A stretch of 45,627 nt of DNA from Opitutia bacterium (GTDB lineage: Bacteria; Verrucomicrobiota; Verrucomicrobiia; Opitutales; Opitutaceae): the NCBI GenBank assembly GCA_947461205.1, contig CANHJG010000031.1:1-45627 (forward strand), read 5' to 3'. Shown one piece after another: positions 1 through 7,686 of this stretch; position 1 is the stretch's first letter, and each line of letters starts with the position of its first letter. Under the pieces are notes generated by a model, which was not told the origin of the DNA, made no database searches, and saw nothing but the letters and a program-made list of their open reading frames with translations. The position numbers and the translations under genes are program-made.

Positions 1-4
1 AGGT

Positions 5-1885
5 TCATTGCCGGGAAACGGTTTTGACCGGCGTGCCCGTTACGGTGGCGCTGGCGGCGGCGTCTTCGGGCGCATCGATCGCGACCAGCCGGCTGAGACG
101 GGCGTAGCGCCCACCGAACCGCTTCTGGGCGATCGGCTCTAACCGATAGGCCTCCGGCATGAGGTCGTCGGGATCGACGCCCATCTCCCCTTTGGCCGAC
201 GTCGGCCGGAGCGCCTGCGCGACGATCACCTCTTTGAACGTGCCCTCTCGCAAATGGTAGCGGATGTGGGCGGCGCGCTGGCGGCCGACGCCGTTGATGA
301 TCGCCGGGATGCGCCAGAGCACGAAAGGGAGCGTGGACTTGTTGGAGATGAACAGCACGGGACCGGGGCGCTTCAGCAGCTCCGCGTGTTCCCATTCAAC
401 CTCCTGAATCACGAGATTCTGGCTGGTATAGAGGCGCTGCGCCAGCACGGGCAGCCCCCAGACCAGGAGCCAGCCGGCGAACGCCCCAGTCGCGATGCGC
501 AAAGCCCGCAACCGCCCAGGGTCGAGGCGATGGACGAACCACGCGGACGACAGCGCCAGCAGCAGGCACATCGGCAAGGCAAAGCGGGACGCAATCGTGT
601 CGTCGAGCCGGCTCCAATAATAGAACATGATCAGCCCGAGGTTTCCGACGATGGCGGCGCCAAAGGCCACCAGCGTCAACGTCGCCGGAGAAAGCGGGGC
701 GCGCCCGGGGCGGCGCGCCCAGCGCCACGCCACCCCCAGGAACCAGGCGAGCCCGACGGAGCCGAGCGCCGACAAAAACCAGGAATTCGCGAGCGACGGG
801 CGGAGGTTGAAGAAAAATGTCCAGGCCCCCGCTACATTGCCGGGAAGATAGTCGAGTCCGAAGCGCGAGGTCTGGCCTTCGTTGAGCTGCCAGAGCAGCG
901 GGGACGCATCCAAAAACCGGTTATGCCAGACCCGCGGCACCAGCAGGAGCGGCGCCACCACCGCGGGCCAAGTGAGGATCAGCCGGCCCGCGTTGATCCA
1001 GCCGACGACAATCACCACCGCCACCGGCACCACAAAAATCGCGGATTCGTAGCGGCTCTGCGCAAGCAGAATCGCCCCGACCACGAGCAACGAGAGCCGG
1101 TCCCCGTCCGGCGCGCGCAGCCACAGCACCGCGAGCGCCATCGTCAGGGCGAGCATCGCGAGATTGTGCAGCTCCATGCCGGCCCCGGTCGCGTTCTGGC
1201 CCAGCAACGGCATCGTCGCCAGGAGCCCGACGGCGAGCAACGCGGCGCCCCGACCCGCCACTTCCCGCCCAAGCCAGTAGACGAGCGCGAAGAACACCGG
1301 CGTCAGCGCGACGTTCACGAAAAACATGTTCGCGATGCGGTAGCCCGTCAGATCGTGCACCAGCGAGACCAGAAACGTGAAGAAATACGGCCGCTTGTCC
1401 AGAAACGTGTCGATGGGCACCCACGAGCCGGCGATGTCGTAGGCGCGGATGACCGTGCCGATCTCTTTCGTCGCATGCATGTGCAGGGCGGTTCCCTGCA
1501 GCACGTATTCGTCAAACAGCACCTTGTGTTTGAACGGGTCGCTCCACAGGGCGAATGCGGTGGCGAGCAGGATCACCGCCCCCGGCCAGCCGGGCCGGCG
1601 GATCCACCCGAGCCAGACCGCGCGGCGCGGGGCGGCCACCCGAAACCCCAGCCACCCCGCCAGGGCCACCAAACCCAGCATGTAGTAGTAGCCTCCGGCG
1701 GTGATGAGCAGCTTGGCGGTAGACGGAGAGATTACCCCGAAGCCCGTGATCAGCGCGACCAGCGTGCACCCGGCAAACAGCCCCACGCGACGTCGGTCGG
1801 GTGCAGCGCCGATCAGATTGAACAACGCGCGGATCAAGGTGCGGGGGCGCGCGCGGGCGGCGCGGCGCGGCGGCAGAAAAGACAA
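5..1885 (-). CDS. GT-C fold membrane glycosyltransferase-like protein, copy 2 of a tandem pair
   Basis: 626 aa, complete, with a TGA stop at the left edge of the window. About 10-12 hydrophobic segments span residues 35-480, followed by a soluble C-terminal part of about 140 residues. An FDEYVLQG motif lies in the first large extracytoplasmic loop. Acidic DE pairs at this place are typical of lipid-phosphosugar-dependent GT-C enzymes (PMT/ArnT-like, GT39/GT83). Further conserved blocks are LDKRPYFFTF, HDLTGYR, NATGAGMEL and AQSRYES, all shared with the upstream paralogue at 1893-3764. It starts 7 bp after that gene's stop, so the two are co-transcribed. Likely role is transfer of a sugar from a polyprenyl carrier to a periplasmic acceptor. 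The acceptor is unknown, and pilin is a possibility because pilin genes lie just upstream. The family-level call is good; the substrate is inference only. Confidence 0.75.
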   Translation of the reverse strand: MSFLPPRRAARARPRTLIRALFNLIGAAPDRRRVGLFAGCTLVALITGFGVISPSTAKLLITAGGYYYMLGLVALAGWLGFRVAAPRRAVWLGWIRRPGWPGAVILLATAFALWSDPFKHKVLFDEYVLQGTALHMHATKEIGTVIRAYDIAGSWVPIDTFLDKRPYFFTFLVSLVHDLTGYRIANMFFVNVALTPVFFALVYWLGREVAGRGAALLAVGLLATMPLLGQNATGAGMELHNLAMLALTMALAVLWLRAPDGDRLSLLVVGAILLAQSRYESAIFVVPVAVVIVVGWINAGRLILTWPAVVAPLLLVPRVWHNRFLDASPLLWQLNEGQTSRFGLDYLPGNVAGAWTFFFNLRPSLANSWFLSALGSVGLAWFLGVAWRWARRPGRAPLSPATLTLVAFGAAIVGNLGLIMFYYWSRLDDTIASRFALPMCLLLALSSAWFVHRLDPGRLRALRIATGAFAGWLLVWGLPVLAQRLYTSQNLVIQEVEWEHAELLKRPGPVLFISNKSTLPFVLWRIPAIINGVGRQRAAHIRYHLREGTFKEVIVAQALRPTSAKGEMGVDPDDLMPEAYRLEPIAQKRFGGRYARLSRLVAIDAPEDAAASATVTGTPVKTVSRQ

Positions 1886-1892
1886 CGCAGGC

Positions 1893-3764
1893 TCACGGCA
1901 ACATTTTCATGTAGTTCTCCAAATACGCGCGGCGGATTTTTTCGATCTCGGCGCGGTCCTTGGGCACGGGGTGCACGGCCGGATCGGGCGCCGTCAGCGC
2001 TTGCCCGCCGTCCCGGATCTCCTGGAGCCGGCTCAGGCGCGTGAGCGTCAGCGTCTGCAGGCGTTCCTCCCGGACGGTCTCCAGCACGAAATCGGGACCG
2101 AGGTCGTCCCCTTCCCGCAGCGTCTTGCGCCCGGTATCGGGGTCGAGGTTGAAGCGTTGGAAAACAAAGACGTCGGAAAAAGCGCGGTTGCGCATCAGAA
2201 AAACCAGCGCCGCCCGCCGCGGACCCTTCGCCTGAAAGACCGGCGTGGCGGAAATCTTGTGCGCGATCCACAGGATACAGTCGTTGTCGATGACCAGGTA
2301 GTCGCGGCGCGGCTGCTCGGCGATGAACGCCCGGCGCCACGCGGTTTCCCGACCCGGCAGATACTCCTGCGAATAGGCGTGCGCCGCCATCGACGGTACA
2401 CTCCGGGCGAGCAACCCGAACAGACTAATGACGACGAGGCCGCGCACCACGCGGGGGCCGGCGAATTGCGGCAACACCGCCAGTACCGCCACCACCATCC
2501 CAAGCTGCGTCGGCAGGCTGAGGCGGCGAATGACAATGTCGTCAAACTGGCCGTAAAAATAGCCCATCAGCAGCGCAAACTGCACCGCAAAGCCGAAGGC
2601 GAAAAAGGTCGTCGCGACGACGGCGGGCGGCTCTTGCGCCAGGGTGCGAAGCCGTTTCACGACCAGGAGGGCGAAGAAGGGGGTGGCGATGCAGCCGAGC
2701 ACCGACAGGACCAGCGAATTGGGCTGCTCCGCGGCCCGGCCAAAAAAATAATTGAGCGCGTGGGAGAGATTGTCCGGCACGTAATGGAAGGCGAAGGGCG
2801 TGGTGGAACCGGGCTTGCTCCCCAACTCCCACGCGGAGGCGCGCAGATCGAAAATCCGGTGCTGGAGCGGATAATGAATCATCAGCAACGGCGCGAAAAT
2901 CACCGGCCAAGAGAGGATCGCCCGACCTTCGCGCGCCCAGACCCAGAGCACCACCCCCGCGACGGGCAGCAGCCAGATGACGGATTCGTAGCGCACCTGG
3001 GCCAGCAGCAGAGCTGAAAAACAGCAGGCCGTGAGCGCGGCGGTATCGCGTTTTTCGACGAACCGGGCGGCGAGCAACATCGTGACCAGGATCATCACGA
3101 GGTTGAGCAATTCAAAGCCGCCGCCCGTGGCGTTGTGGGCGAGCAACGGGAGGCCAGCGAACAGGGCGACCCCCAGCCAACCGGCCACCCGCCCGGCCAG
3201 CAGCCGCCCCGTCAGGTTGACCAGGCCGAGAAAAACGAAGGTGAGCGCGCCATTCAAAATAAACGCGTTGGCCGGCCGGTATCCGGTCAGGTCGTGCAGG
3301 AGCGACGCGAGAAACGGAAAAAACAGCGGCCGTTTGTCCATCATGCCATCGAGGATGACGAACGCGCCCTGGATGTCGCTGCCCCGCACCGGCGTGAGCA
3401 CGGTCTTGTCCAGGTGCATGCTCATCGAGGTGCCAAGGAGCATGATTTCGTCCATCACGATCTTGAACCCGAACGTCTCGTGCACGAGGAGCACCGTGCC
3501 CCCGACCCCGATTACACCCACCGAAACCCAGTCGGGCCCGCGCCACCGCAGCGCCCGGACGTCGGCGCGGCACGTTTGCCAGAGCGCCTGCAGAAAAAAC
3601 CCGAAAGCCAGCAGCACGAACCAAAAACCCGCGTTGGCCACAACCACGATCGCCGCATCGTCCGGGATTGCGACGAACCCCAGCACGACCGCCAGCGCGA
3701 CCACCAGCAGCAGCAACCAAATCCGCCGGTCGTTGACGAAGGGGGCGAAGGGGGGGCCATTCAT
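1893..3764 (-). CDS. GT-C fold membrane glycosyltransferase-like protein, copy 1 of a tandem pair
   Basis: 623 aa, polytopic membrane protein and first gene of a two-gene unit. It is a clear paralogue of the next gene: MDKRPLFFPF, HDLTGYRPAN, NATGGGFELLN and AQVRYES occur in the same order and spacing. The presumed catalytic loop carries VMDEIMLLG, again an Asp-Glu pair as in PMT/ArnT-type GT-C enzymes. About 11 membrane segments are followed by a soluble C-terminal domain of about 150 aa. The ATG at 3764 fits the hydrophobic onset near residue 15. No promoter is obvious; the only signal between it and the upstream pilin gene is that gene's terminator. It could act on pilin, lipid A or an exopolysaccharide. 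Confidence 0.75.
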   Translation of the reverse strand: MNGPPFAPFVNDRRIWLLLLVVALAVVLGFVAIPDDAAIVVVANAGFWFVLLAFGFFLQALWQTCRADVRALRWRGPDWVSVGVIGVGGTVLLVHETFGFKIVMDEIMLLGTSMSMHLDKTVLTPVRGSDIQGAFVILDGMMDKRPLFFPFLASLLHDLTGYRPANAFILNGALTFVFLGLVNLTGRLLAGRVAGWLGVALFAGLPLLAHNATGGGFELLNLVMILVTMLLAARFVEKRDTAALTACCFSALLLAQVRYESVIWLLPVAGVVLWVWAREGRAILSWPVIFAPLLMIHYPLQHRIFDLRASAWELGSKPGSTTPFAFHYVPDNLSHALNYFFGRAAEQPNSLVLSVLGCIATPFFALLVVKRLRTLAQEPPAVVATTFFAFGFAVQFALLMGYFYGQFDDIVIRRLSLPTQLGMVVAVLAVLPQFAGPRVVRGLVVISLFGLLARSVPSMAAHAYSQEYLPGRETAWRRAFIAEQPRRDYLVIDNDCILWIAHKISATPVFQAKGPRRAALVFLMRNRAFSDVFVFQRFNLDPDTGRKTLREGDDLGPDFVLETVREERLQTLTLTRLSRLQEIRDGGQALTAPDPAVHPVPKDRAEIEKIRRAYLENYMKMLP

Positions 3765-3828
3765 GCTCGAACAGGAGGATGGAGGGTGCGGCGGAAAATG
3801 AAAAGCTTCGCGGCGAAATCGCTCGGCG

Positions 3829-3861
3829 AAAAAAGAGCCGCCCGCCTTTGGCGGACGGCTC
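3829..3861 (-). terminator. Rho-independent terminator after the distal pilin gene
   Basis: A stem of 12 bp with one mismatch (arms 3835-3846 and 3850-3861, TTT loop) is followed on the minus strand by six T residues (A run at 3829-3834). It lies 26 bp past the pilin stop and so separates pilin transcription from the glycosyltransferase pair. Confidence 0.85.
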
Positions 3862-3886
3862 GGAAGATCCGGCGCGACCGAACCGG

Positions 3887-4240
3887 TTAGGGAGCGTAGG
3901 TGAGGGTGCGGGCGCCGGCGATCCCGCTGACCGTGATCGTCGAACCCTGCGTGTAAACGTCAGGATAGCTCTCATTGGCCACCAAATTCAGTGCCTTCAC
4001 ATAATTCGTGGCGCCGACGAGATTGCCCTGCGAGACGGACGAAACCCCGTTCTCGAGGAAATATTGGTCGGCGGCGGCGGCCAACTGCCGGGCGTTATTC
4101 AGGACCGCCTTGTCCTGGGAAGACGTGCGAACCTTTTGGAACGCAGGAATCGCCATCGCGGCAAGGAGGCCGATAATGACAACGACGATCATGATTTCGA
4201 CGAGGGTAAAGCCCTGGCTGGTGCGGAATGAATTTTTCAT
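3887..4240 (-). CDS. Type IV pilin-like major pilin (copy A)
   Basis: 117 aa. The leader MKNSFRTSQG precedes FTLVEIMIVVVIIGLLAAMA, the canonical class III signal: cleavage after Gly10 by prepilin peptidase, methylated Phe+1, Glu+5 and a hydrophobic helix. The body (AFQKVRTSSQDKAVLNNARQ onward) is a short pilin/pseudopilin globular domain without a C-terminal cysteine pair. About 92% identical to the neighbouring copy at 4603-4950 after the leader. It has its own terminator downstream and a 362-bp gap upstream, so it is probably a separate transcription unit. It could be a type IVa major pilin or a type II secretion pseudopilin. The compact size and the paired arrangement favour a structural pilin. 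Confidence 0.85.
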   Translation of the reverse strand: MKNSFRTSQGFTLVEIMIVVVIIGLLAAMAIPAFQKVRTSSQDKAVLNNARQLAAAADQYFLENGVSSVSQGNLVGATNYVKALNLVANESYPDVYTQGSTITVSGIAGARTLTYAP

Positions 4241-4432
4241 GGACTTGATGGATTGATGTGACCGAGGGACCGCCGGAACGCTATACTAAGATGCAAACAA
4301 CCTACGAGAAGAAACCTCGTAAAGAGTTTATCAATCCCGCTTCGCCACTCACCTTGAGGCTGCGTCTATCCTGGCCGGGGTCTATGTATACGACCAATCG
4401 CCCAAACGATTCAGACTTTGATTTGCCGGCTA

Positions 4433-4482
4433 GCCGCGAGCGCCAGCGAGGGGTAATCCGGCCACTCGCTGGCGCTCGCGGC
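4433..4482. repeat. Perfect 18-bp inverted repeat between the pilin genes
   Basis: Arms at 4433-4450 and 4465-4482 are exact reverse complements, separated by 14 bp. The core GCGAGCGCCAGCGAG resembles the other GC-rich palindromes of this window (33.5 kb, 45.5 kb), so a REP-like element is likely. There is no T-run, and it lies about 190 bp upstream of pilin copy A, so it is not a simple terminator. The rest of the 4241-4602 gap holds the terminator of pilin copy B and presumably the promoter of copy A; no clean -35/-10 pair was found. Confidence 0.75.
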
Positions 4483-4547
4483 GACCGAAAAGTCCAGCGT
4501 TCAAAGGACGTTGGTCTCACCCACTGCAAATCGTGGCAAAATAGCAC

Positions 4548-4576
4548 AAAAAAGCCGCCTGCTCGGACAGGCGGCT
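4548..4576 (-). terminator. Rho-independent terminator after pilin copy B
   Basis: A perfect 9-bp stem (4553-4561 with 4568-4576, loop CTCGGA) is followed on the minus strand by a six-T run (4548-4553). It sits 26 bp after the copy B stop, the same layout as the terminator behind copy A. Confidence 0.88.
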
Positions 4577-4602
4577 CGAAAGGAATCAGCTAACCGACCT
4601 GA

Positions 4603-4950
4603 TCAGGGAGCGTAGGTGATCGTGCGCGCGCCGGCAACACCGCCGACCGTGATCGTCTGGCCCTGAGTATAGCTGCCCGGATAGGACTCGTTGGCGACCA
4701 AGTTCAGCGCCTTCACGTAGTTCGCCGCCCCGACCAAGTTGCCTTGGGACACGGACGACACGCCATTTTCGAGGAAATACTGGTCGGCCGCGGCGGCCAA
4801 CTGGCGAGCATTATTAAGAATGGCCTTGTCTTGCGAGGACGTGCGGACCTTTTGAAAGGCGGGAATCGCCATCGCGGCCAAGAGGCCGATGATAACGACA
4901 ACGATCATAATTTCGACTAGGGTGAAGCCCTGGGATGATTTATTTTTCAT
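4603..4950 (-). CDS. Type IV pilin-like major pilin (copy B)
   Basis: 115 aa. The leader MKNKSSQG is followed by the methylated N-terminus FTLVEIMIVV and a hydrophobic helix. Prepilin peptidase cleavage is expected after Gly8. Compared with copy A the mature proteins differ at roughly nine positions, mostly conservative and in the last third (YPGSYTQGQ versus YPDVYTQGS). The coding DNA differs at many third positions, so the pair is not a recent duplication. The upstream 180 bp is AT-rich for this genome, as expected for a strong promoter. Confidence 0.85.
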   Translation of the reverse strand: MKNKSSQGFTLVEIMIVVVIIGLLAAMAIPAFQKVRTSSQDKAILNNARQLAAAADQYFLENGVSSVSQGNLVGAANYVKALNLVANESYPGSYTQGQTITVGGVAGARTITYAP

Positions 4951-5084
4951 ATAAACAATTATTAGCGATTTATGGATGATAAACGCTCAACTGCGAGCAG
5001 TGGCGAGAGACAACCCGCGGACGTCGATTTACTCAAGGTCAAAATCCTGTGAAGTCCGGCCCGAGTCGGCGTGTTAACCCTTAT

Positions 5085-5096
5085 AGTATTTATACT
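5085..5096. promoter_or_regulatory. AT-rich palindrome upstream of pilin copy B
   Basis: AGTATTTATACT is a 12-bp palindrome (5-bp arms) in an unusually AT-rich patch (5079-5100) between rsfS and the pilin gene. It could be an operator or overlap a -10 element. It is about 135 bp upstream of the pilin start. Function is inferred from position only. Confidence 0.25.
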
Positions 5097-5130
5097 TAGA
5101 TCACCAAAGCGGCGGCCTCTCCACCCCTCG

Positions 5131-5565
5131 TTACTTCCTCGCAGTCGACTTCTTGCGGATCGCCGGCCGGCGTTTCGCGGCAGGCTTGGGCTTCGCGACC
5201 GCGAGCAGTTTCGCGATCGAAATCACGGTGGCATCCTTCCAAAGGTTCTCCAATCCATACTGGGAGCGCCGCTCGGCCGAAAAAAGGTGCACCATCAAAT
5301 CGAACAAATCGATCACCGTCCAACCGCTCTCTTGGGCCGTCTCGACGCCCACGATCCGCGTCTTGGACGCATCGATTACCTTCTCCAACTCCACGCGCAA
5401 AGCGCGCAGGTGGGGTTCAGAGGTCGCCGTCGCAATCACCAGATAGTCGGTGATGGACGACTGGGCACTGACGTCCAGCACCCGCAGGTCCCCCGCCTTT
5501 TTTTCGTCGAGCGCGCGGCAGCACAATTTAACCAGTTCGAGCGTGGCCTGTTTCTTTGATTTCAT
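5131..5565 (-). CDS. rsfS: Ribosomal silencing factor RsfS (Iojap family)
   Basis: 144 aa. Family features are ELVKLCCRALDEKKA, VLDVSAQSSITDYLVIATA and the HLRAL helix, then GWTVIDLFDLMVHLFSAERR followed by YGLENLWKDA. RsfS binds ribosomal protein uL14 and blocks 30S-50S joining during slow growth. A Lys/Arg/Ala-rich tail of about 25 residues extends beyond the domain. Its start overlaps the nadD stop by 4 bp, the classic nadD-rsfS pair, so the genes are translationally coupled. Confidence 0.95.
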   Translation of the reverse strand: MKSKKQATLELVKLCCRALDEKKAGDLRVLDVSAQSSITDYLVIATATSEPHLRALRVELEKVIDASKTRIVGVETAQESGWTVIDLFDLMVHLFSAERRSQYGLENLWKDATVISIAKLLAVAKPKPAAKRRPAIRKKSTARK

Positions 5566-6149
5566 GCAGTGGCCCGATACAAACCCTTTTCTTTGATTTT
5601 AACAATGGCCTTGTGCGGCACAAAATAATCGAGGGACAACCCGCGCCGCGTCCGCTCCCGCAGCTCCGTCGAGTTGATCGCCAGCAAATGCCCGTCGCAC
5701 CGATGCAGTCGCAGCCCCGGGATCTCGGGGTGGGCGCGCACCGGAAAACCCGGGCGCTCCAGAAAAATGAACTCCACCAGCTTCACGAGCTCCAACACGT
5801 CCTTCCACAGATGCAGCTTGGGGAGTTGATCCCCCCCGATGACCCAATAGAGTTCATCGTGCGGATAAAGCGCGCGGAAATAACGCGCCGAATCGATCGT
5901 GTAGCTCACCCCCCCGCGCCGCAGTTCGAGGTCGGAAATTTCAAACCGACGGTCCCACTCCACGGCCGCCCGCAACATCGCAAGCCGGTCCTCCGCCGCG
6001 GACTGCACGTCGTTGGGTTTGAGCGGCGCCTGAGCCGCCGGCACCAGAATGAGCCGGTCCAGCTTGTGTTGTTCGTAGGCATCCTGTGCCGCCATCAGGT
6101 GACCAAAATGCACGGGATCGAAACTCCCGCCGAGGAATCCAATTTTCAC
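5562..6149 (-). CDS. nadD: Nicotinate-nucleotide adenylyltransferase
   Basis: 195 aa, normal length for NadD, which adenylates nicotinate mononucleotide in NAD synthesis. The nucleotidyltransferase signature GGSFDPVHFGHL is at residues 8-19. Further family motifs are LVPAAQAPLK, YTIDSARYF, WVIGGDQL and the C-terminal INSTELRERTRRG (the ISSTxIR motif). It is first of a two-gene unit with rsfS. About 145 bp of GC-rich DNA separates its start from the divergent tRNA-Leu. Confidence 0.95.
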   Translation of the reverse strand: MKIGFLGGSFDPVHFGHLMAAQDAYEQHKLDRLILVPAAQAPLKPNDVQSAAEDRLAMLRAAVEWDRRFEISDLELRRGGVSYTIDSARYFRALYPHDELYWVIGGDQLPKLHLWKDVLELVKLVEFIFLERPGFPVRAHPEIPGLRLHRCDGHLLAINSTELRERTRRGLSLDYFVPHKAIVKIKEKGLYRATA

Positions 6150-6294
6150 AGGCGCGCACCGTGGTCACGCCCTACCCGGCGGGCAAGGCCCAATTCCAGG
6201 CGGCGCCCCCCCCCTTGCGCCCCCCTCGGCGTTACCCCCGGTTTTGGTTAGACTCGCCTTTTCCCGGCGCGCTTCGCATCGTCACACCTGTGCC

Positions 6295-6380
6295 GCCCGG
6301 GTGGTGAAATGGTAGACACTAGAGACTTAAAATCTCTTGTTCGTAAGAGCGTGCGGGTTCGAGTCCCGCCCCGGGCACCA
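6295..6380 (+). tRNA. tRNA-Leu (anticodon UAA)
   Basis: 86 nt including encoded CCA (6378-6380). The acceptor stem GCCCGGG (6295-6301) pairs with CCCGGGC (6370-6376). The anticodon stem is AGAGA/TCTCT with loop CTTAAAA, giving anticodon TAA at 6328-6330. The long variable arm (about 14 nt) is the class II form expected for leucine. The T arm GCGGG-TTCGAGT-CCCGC is intact. All stems pair. Confidence 0.95.
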
Positions 6381-6563
6381 AGCCACCGGCTGCATTCGAA
6401 CCCCTCGGCAGAGCGGGCCGCGCGCTGGGCGCGCGGGCCCCCGCCCGCCCGCTTTTCATCGTGGCCCTGGTTTCCCCGCCCGACACCCCTCCCGGTCGAC
6501 CGGACCCCGCCCGGCCCCATCCCTTCCCCCGCACTATCCACTTGTCGGTCTCCCGTTTTGTAA

Positions 6564-6577
6564 TAACCGTCCGGTTA
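6564..6577. promoter_or_regulatory. Palindrome directly before the amino-sugar gene run
   Basis: TAACCG-TC-CGGTTA forms perfect 6-bp arms ending 4 bp before the ATG at 6582, in an AT-richer patch (TTTTGTAATAACC) of otherwise very GC-rich DNA. Its place suggests an operator or promoter element, perhaps for the TetR protein at 12587-13219. The same word was not seen next to tetR or the permease, so this link is weak. Confidence 0.3.
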
Positions 6578-6581
6578 CTGT

Positions 6582-7640
6582 ATGTCCGCGCCCCCTTCGC
6601 TCCCGCCTGCCCGGTCGTCGCTGCCTTGCCCTCCCGGGACCGTGGACGACTTTATCGGAGAGCCCACGGCCCGCGTGATCGAAGTGCTCGCCCGAACCCC
6701 CGGTCCATTTCTGGTGCTCGGCGCCGGCGGAAAAATCGGACTCCATCTCGCGCTCATGCTCCGGCGCGCGCTTGACCGACTCGGCCGGTCGGACCGCGTG
6801 ATCGCCGTCTCCCGCTTTCGCACGCTGCGCGATCGCACCGCGTTCGACTCACGCGGCGTCGAGTCCTTCGCCTGCGACCTCACCGATCCCGCCGGGCTCG
6901 CCGCCCTGCCCGATGCCCCCACGGTCTTCTTCCTCGCCGGCGTGAAATTCGGCACCGCCTCCGCCCCGGACCTCCTGCACGCCCTAAATGTCGACCTGCC
7001 CCGGCGCGTTGCCGCCCGCTTCCGCCGTTCCCGCATCGTCGCATATTCCTCCGGTTGCATCTACCCCTTCGTCCCGGTCGCCTCCGGCGGCGCCACCGAG
7101 CAGACGCCCCCCGCGCCCGTCGGCGCCTACGCCGCCTCCTGCCTCGCCCGCGAACACGCCTTCGCCGCCGCCGCCGCCGATCAGGGCAACCCGGTCGCCC
7201 TGATCCGACTCAACTATTCGGTCGAATTCCGCTACGGACTCCTCGTCGACCTCGCGCAACGCGTCCTCGCCCGTGAACCTGTCGATGTCACCATGGGCCA
7301 CGTCAACGTCATCTGGCAGACCGACGCCGTCGCGCACAGCATCCAAGCCCTCGAATTCGCCGGCTCCCCTGCCGCCCCGATCAATCTCACCGGCGCCGAC
7401 ACGCTTTCGGTCCGCGACCTCGTCCACCGCTTTGGGGCCATCGCCGACGTTCCCGTGGAACTCACCGGCACCGAAGCCGGCACGGCGTGGCTCAACAACG
7501 CCGCCCTCGCGCACCGCCTCTTCGGCGCCCCGCTCACCTCGGTCGACACCATGATGCACTGGATCGTCGCGTGGCTCCGCTCCGGCGGCGACACCTGGGG
7601 CAAACCCACGGGCTTCGAACGCCGCGACGGCCGCTACTGA
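6582..7640 (+). CDS. NAD(P)-dependent epimerase/dehydratase-like SDR protein
   Basis: 352 aa, extended SDR fold. After a Pro/Ser-rich N-terminus of about 40 residues comes the dinucleotide motif VLGAGGKIGLHL (residues 45-56). It is followed by acidic CDLTDP, then VFFLAGVKFGT, YSSGCIYPF and YAASCLAREHA. The usual catalytic YxxxK reads YAASC, so the active-site Lys is replaced by Cys. The substrate domain has HVNVIWQTDAV and INLTGADTLSV, as in nucleotide-sugar epimerases. It starts a run of six plus-strand genes with gaps of 30-60 bp that includes nagA and nagB. Likely role is oxidation or epimerisation of a sugar or sugar acid. The Lys loss could mean altered chemistry. Translation could start at a later codon nearer residue 20. 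Confidence 0.75.
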   Translation: MSAPPSLPPARSSLPCPPGTVDDFIGEPTARVIEVLARTPGPFLVLGAGGKIGLHLALMLRRALDRLGRSDRVIAVSRFRTLRDRTAFDSRGVESFACDLTDPAGLAALPDAPTVFFLAGVKFGTASAPDLLHALNVDLPRRVAARFRRSRIVAYSSGCIYPFVPVASGGATEQTPPAPVGAYAASCLAREHAFAAAAADQGNPVALIRLNYSVEFRYGLLVDLAQRVLAREPVDVTMGHVNVIWQTDAVAHSIQALEFAGSPAAPINLTGADTLSVRDLVHRFGAIADVPVELTGTEAGTAWLNNAALAHRLFGAPLTSVDTMMHWIVAWLRSGGDTWGKPTGFERRDGRY

Positions 7641-7686
7641 GCCGACCCGTCCTCCGCGTCCCGTTTCCTGCCCCCTCACCTCCCCC

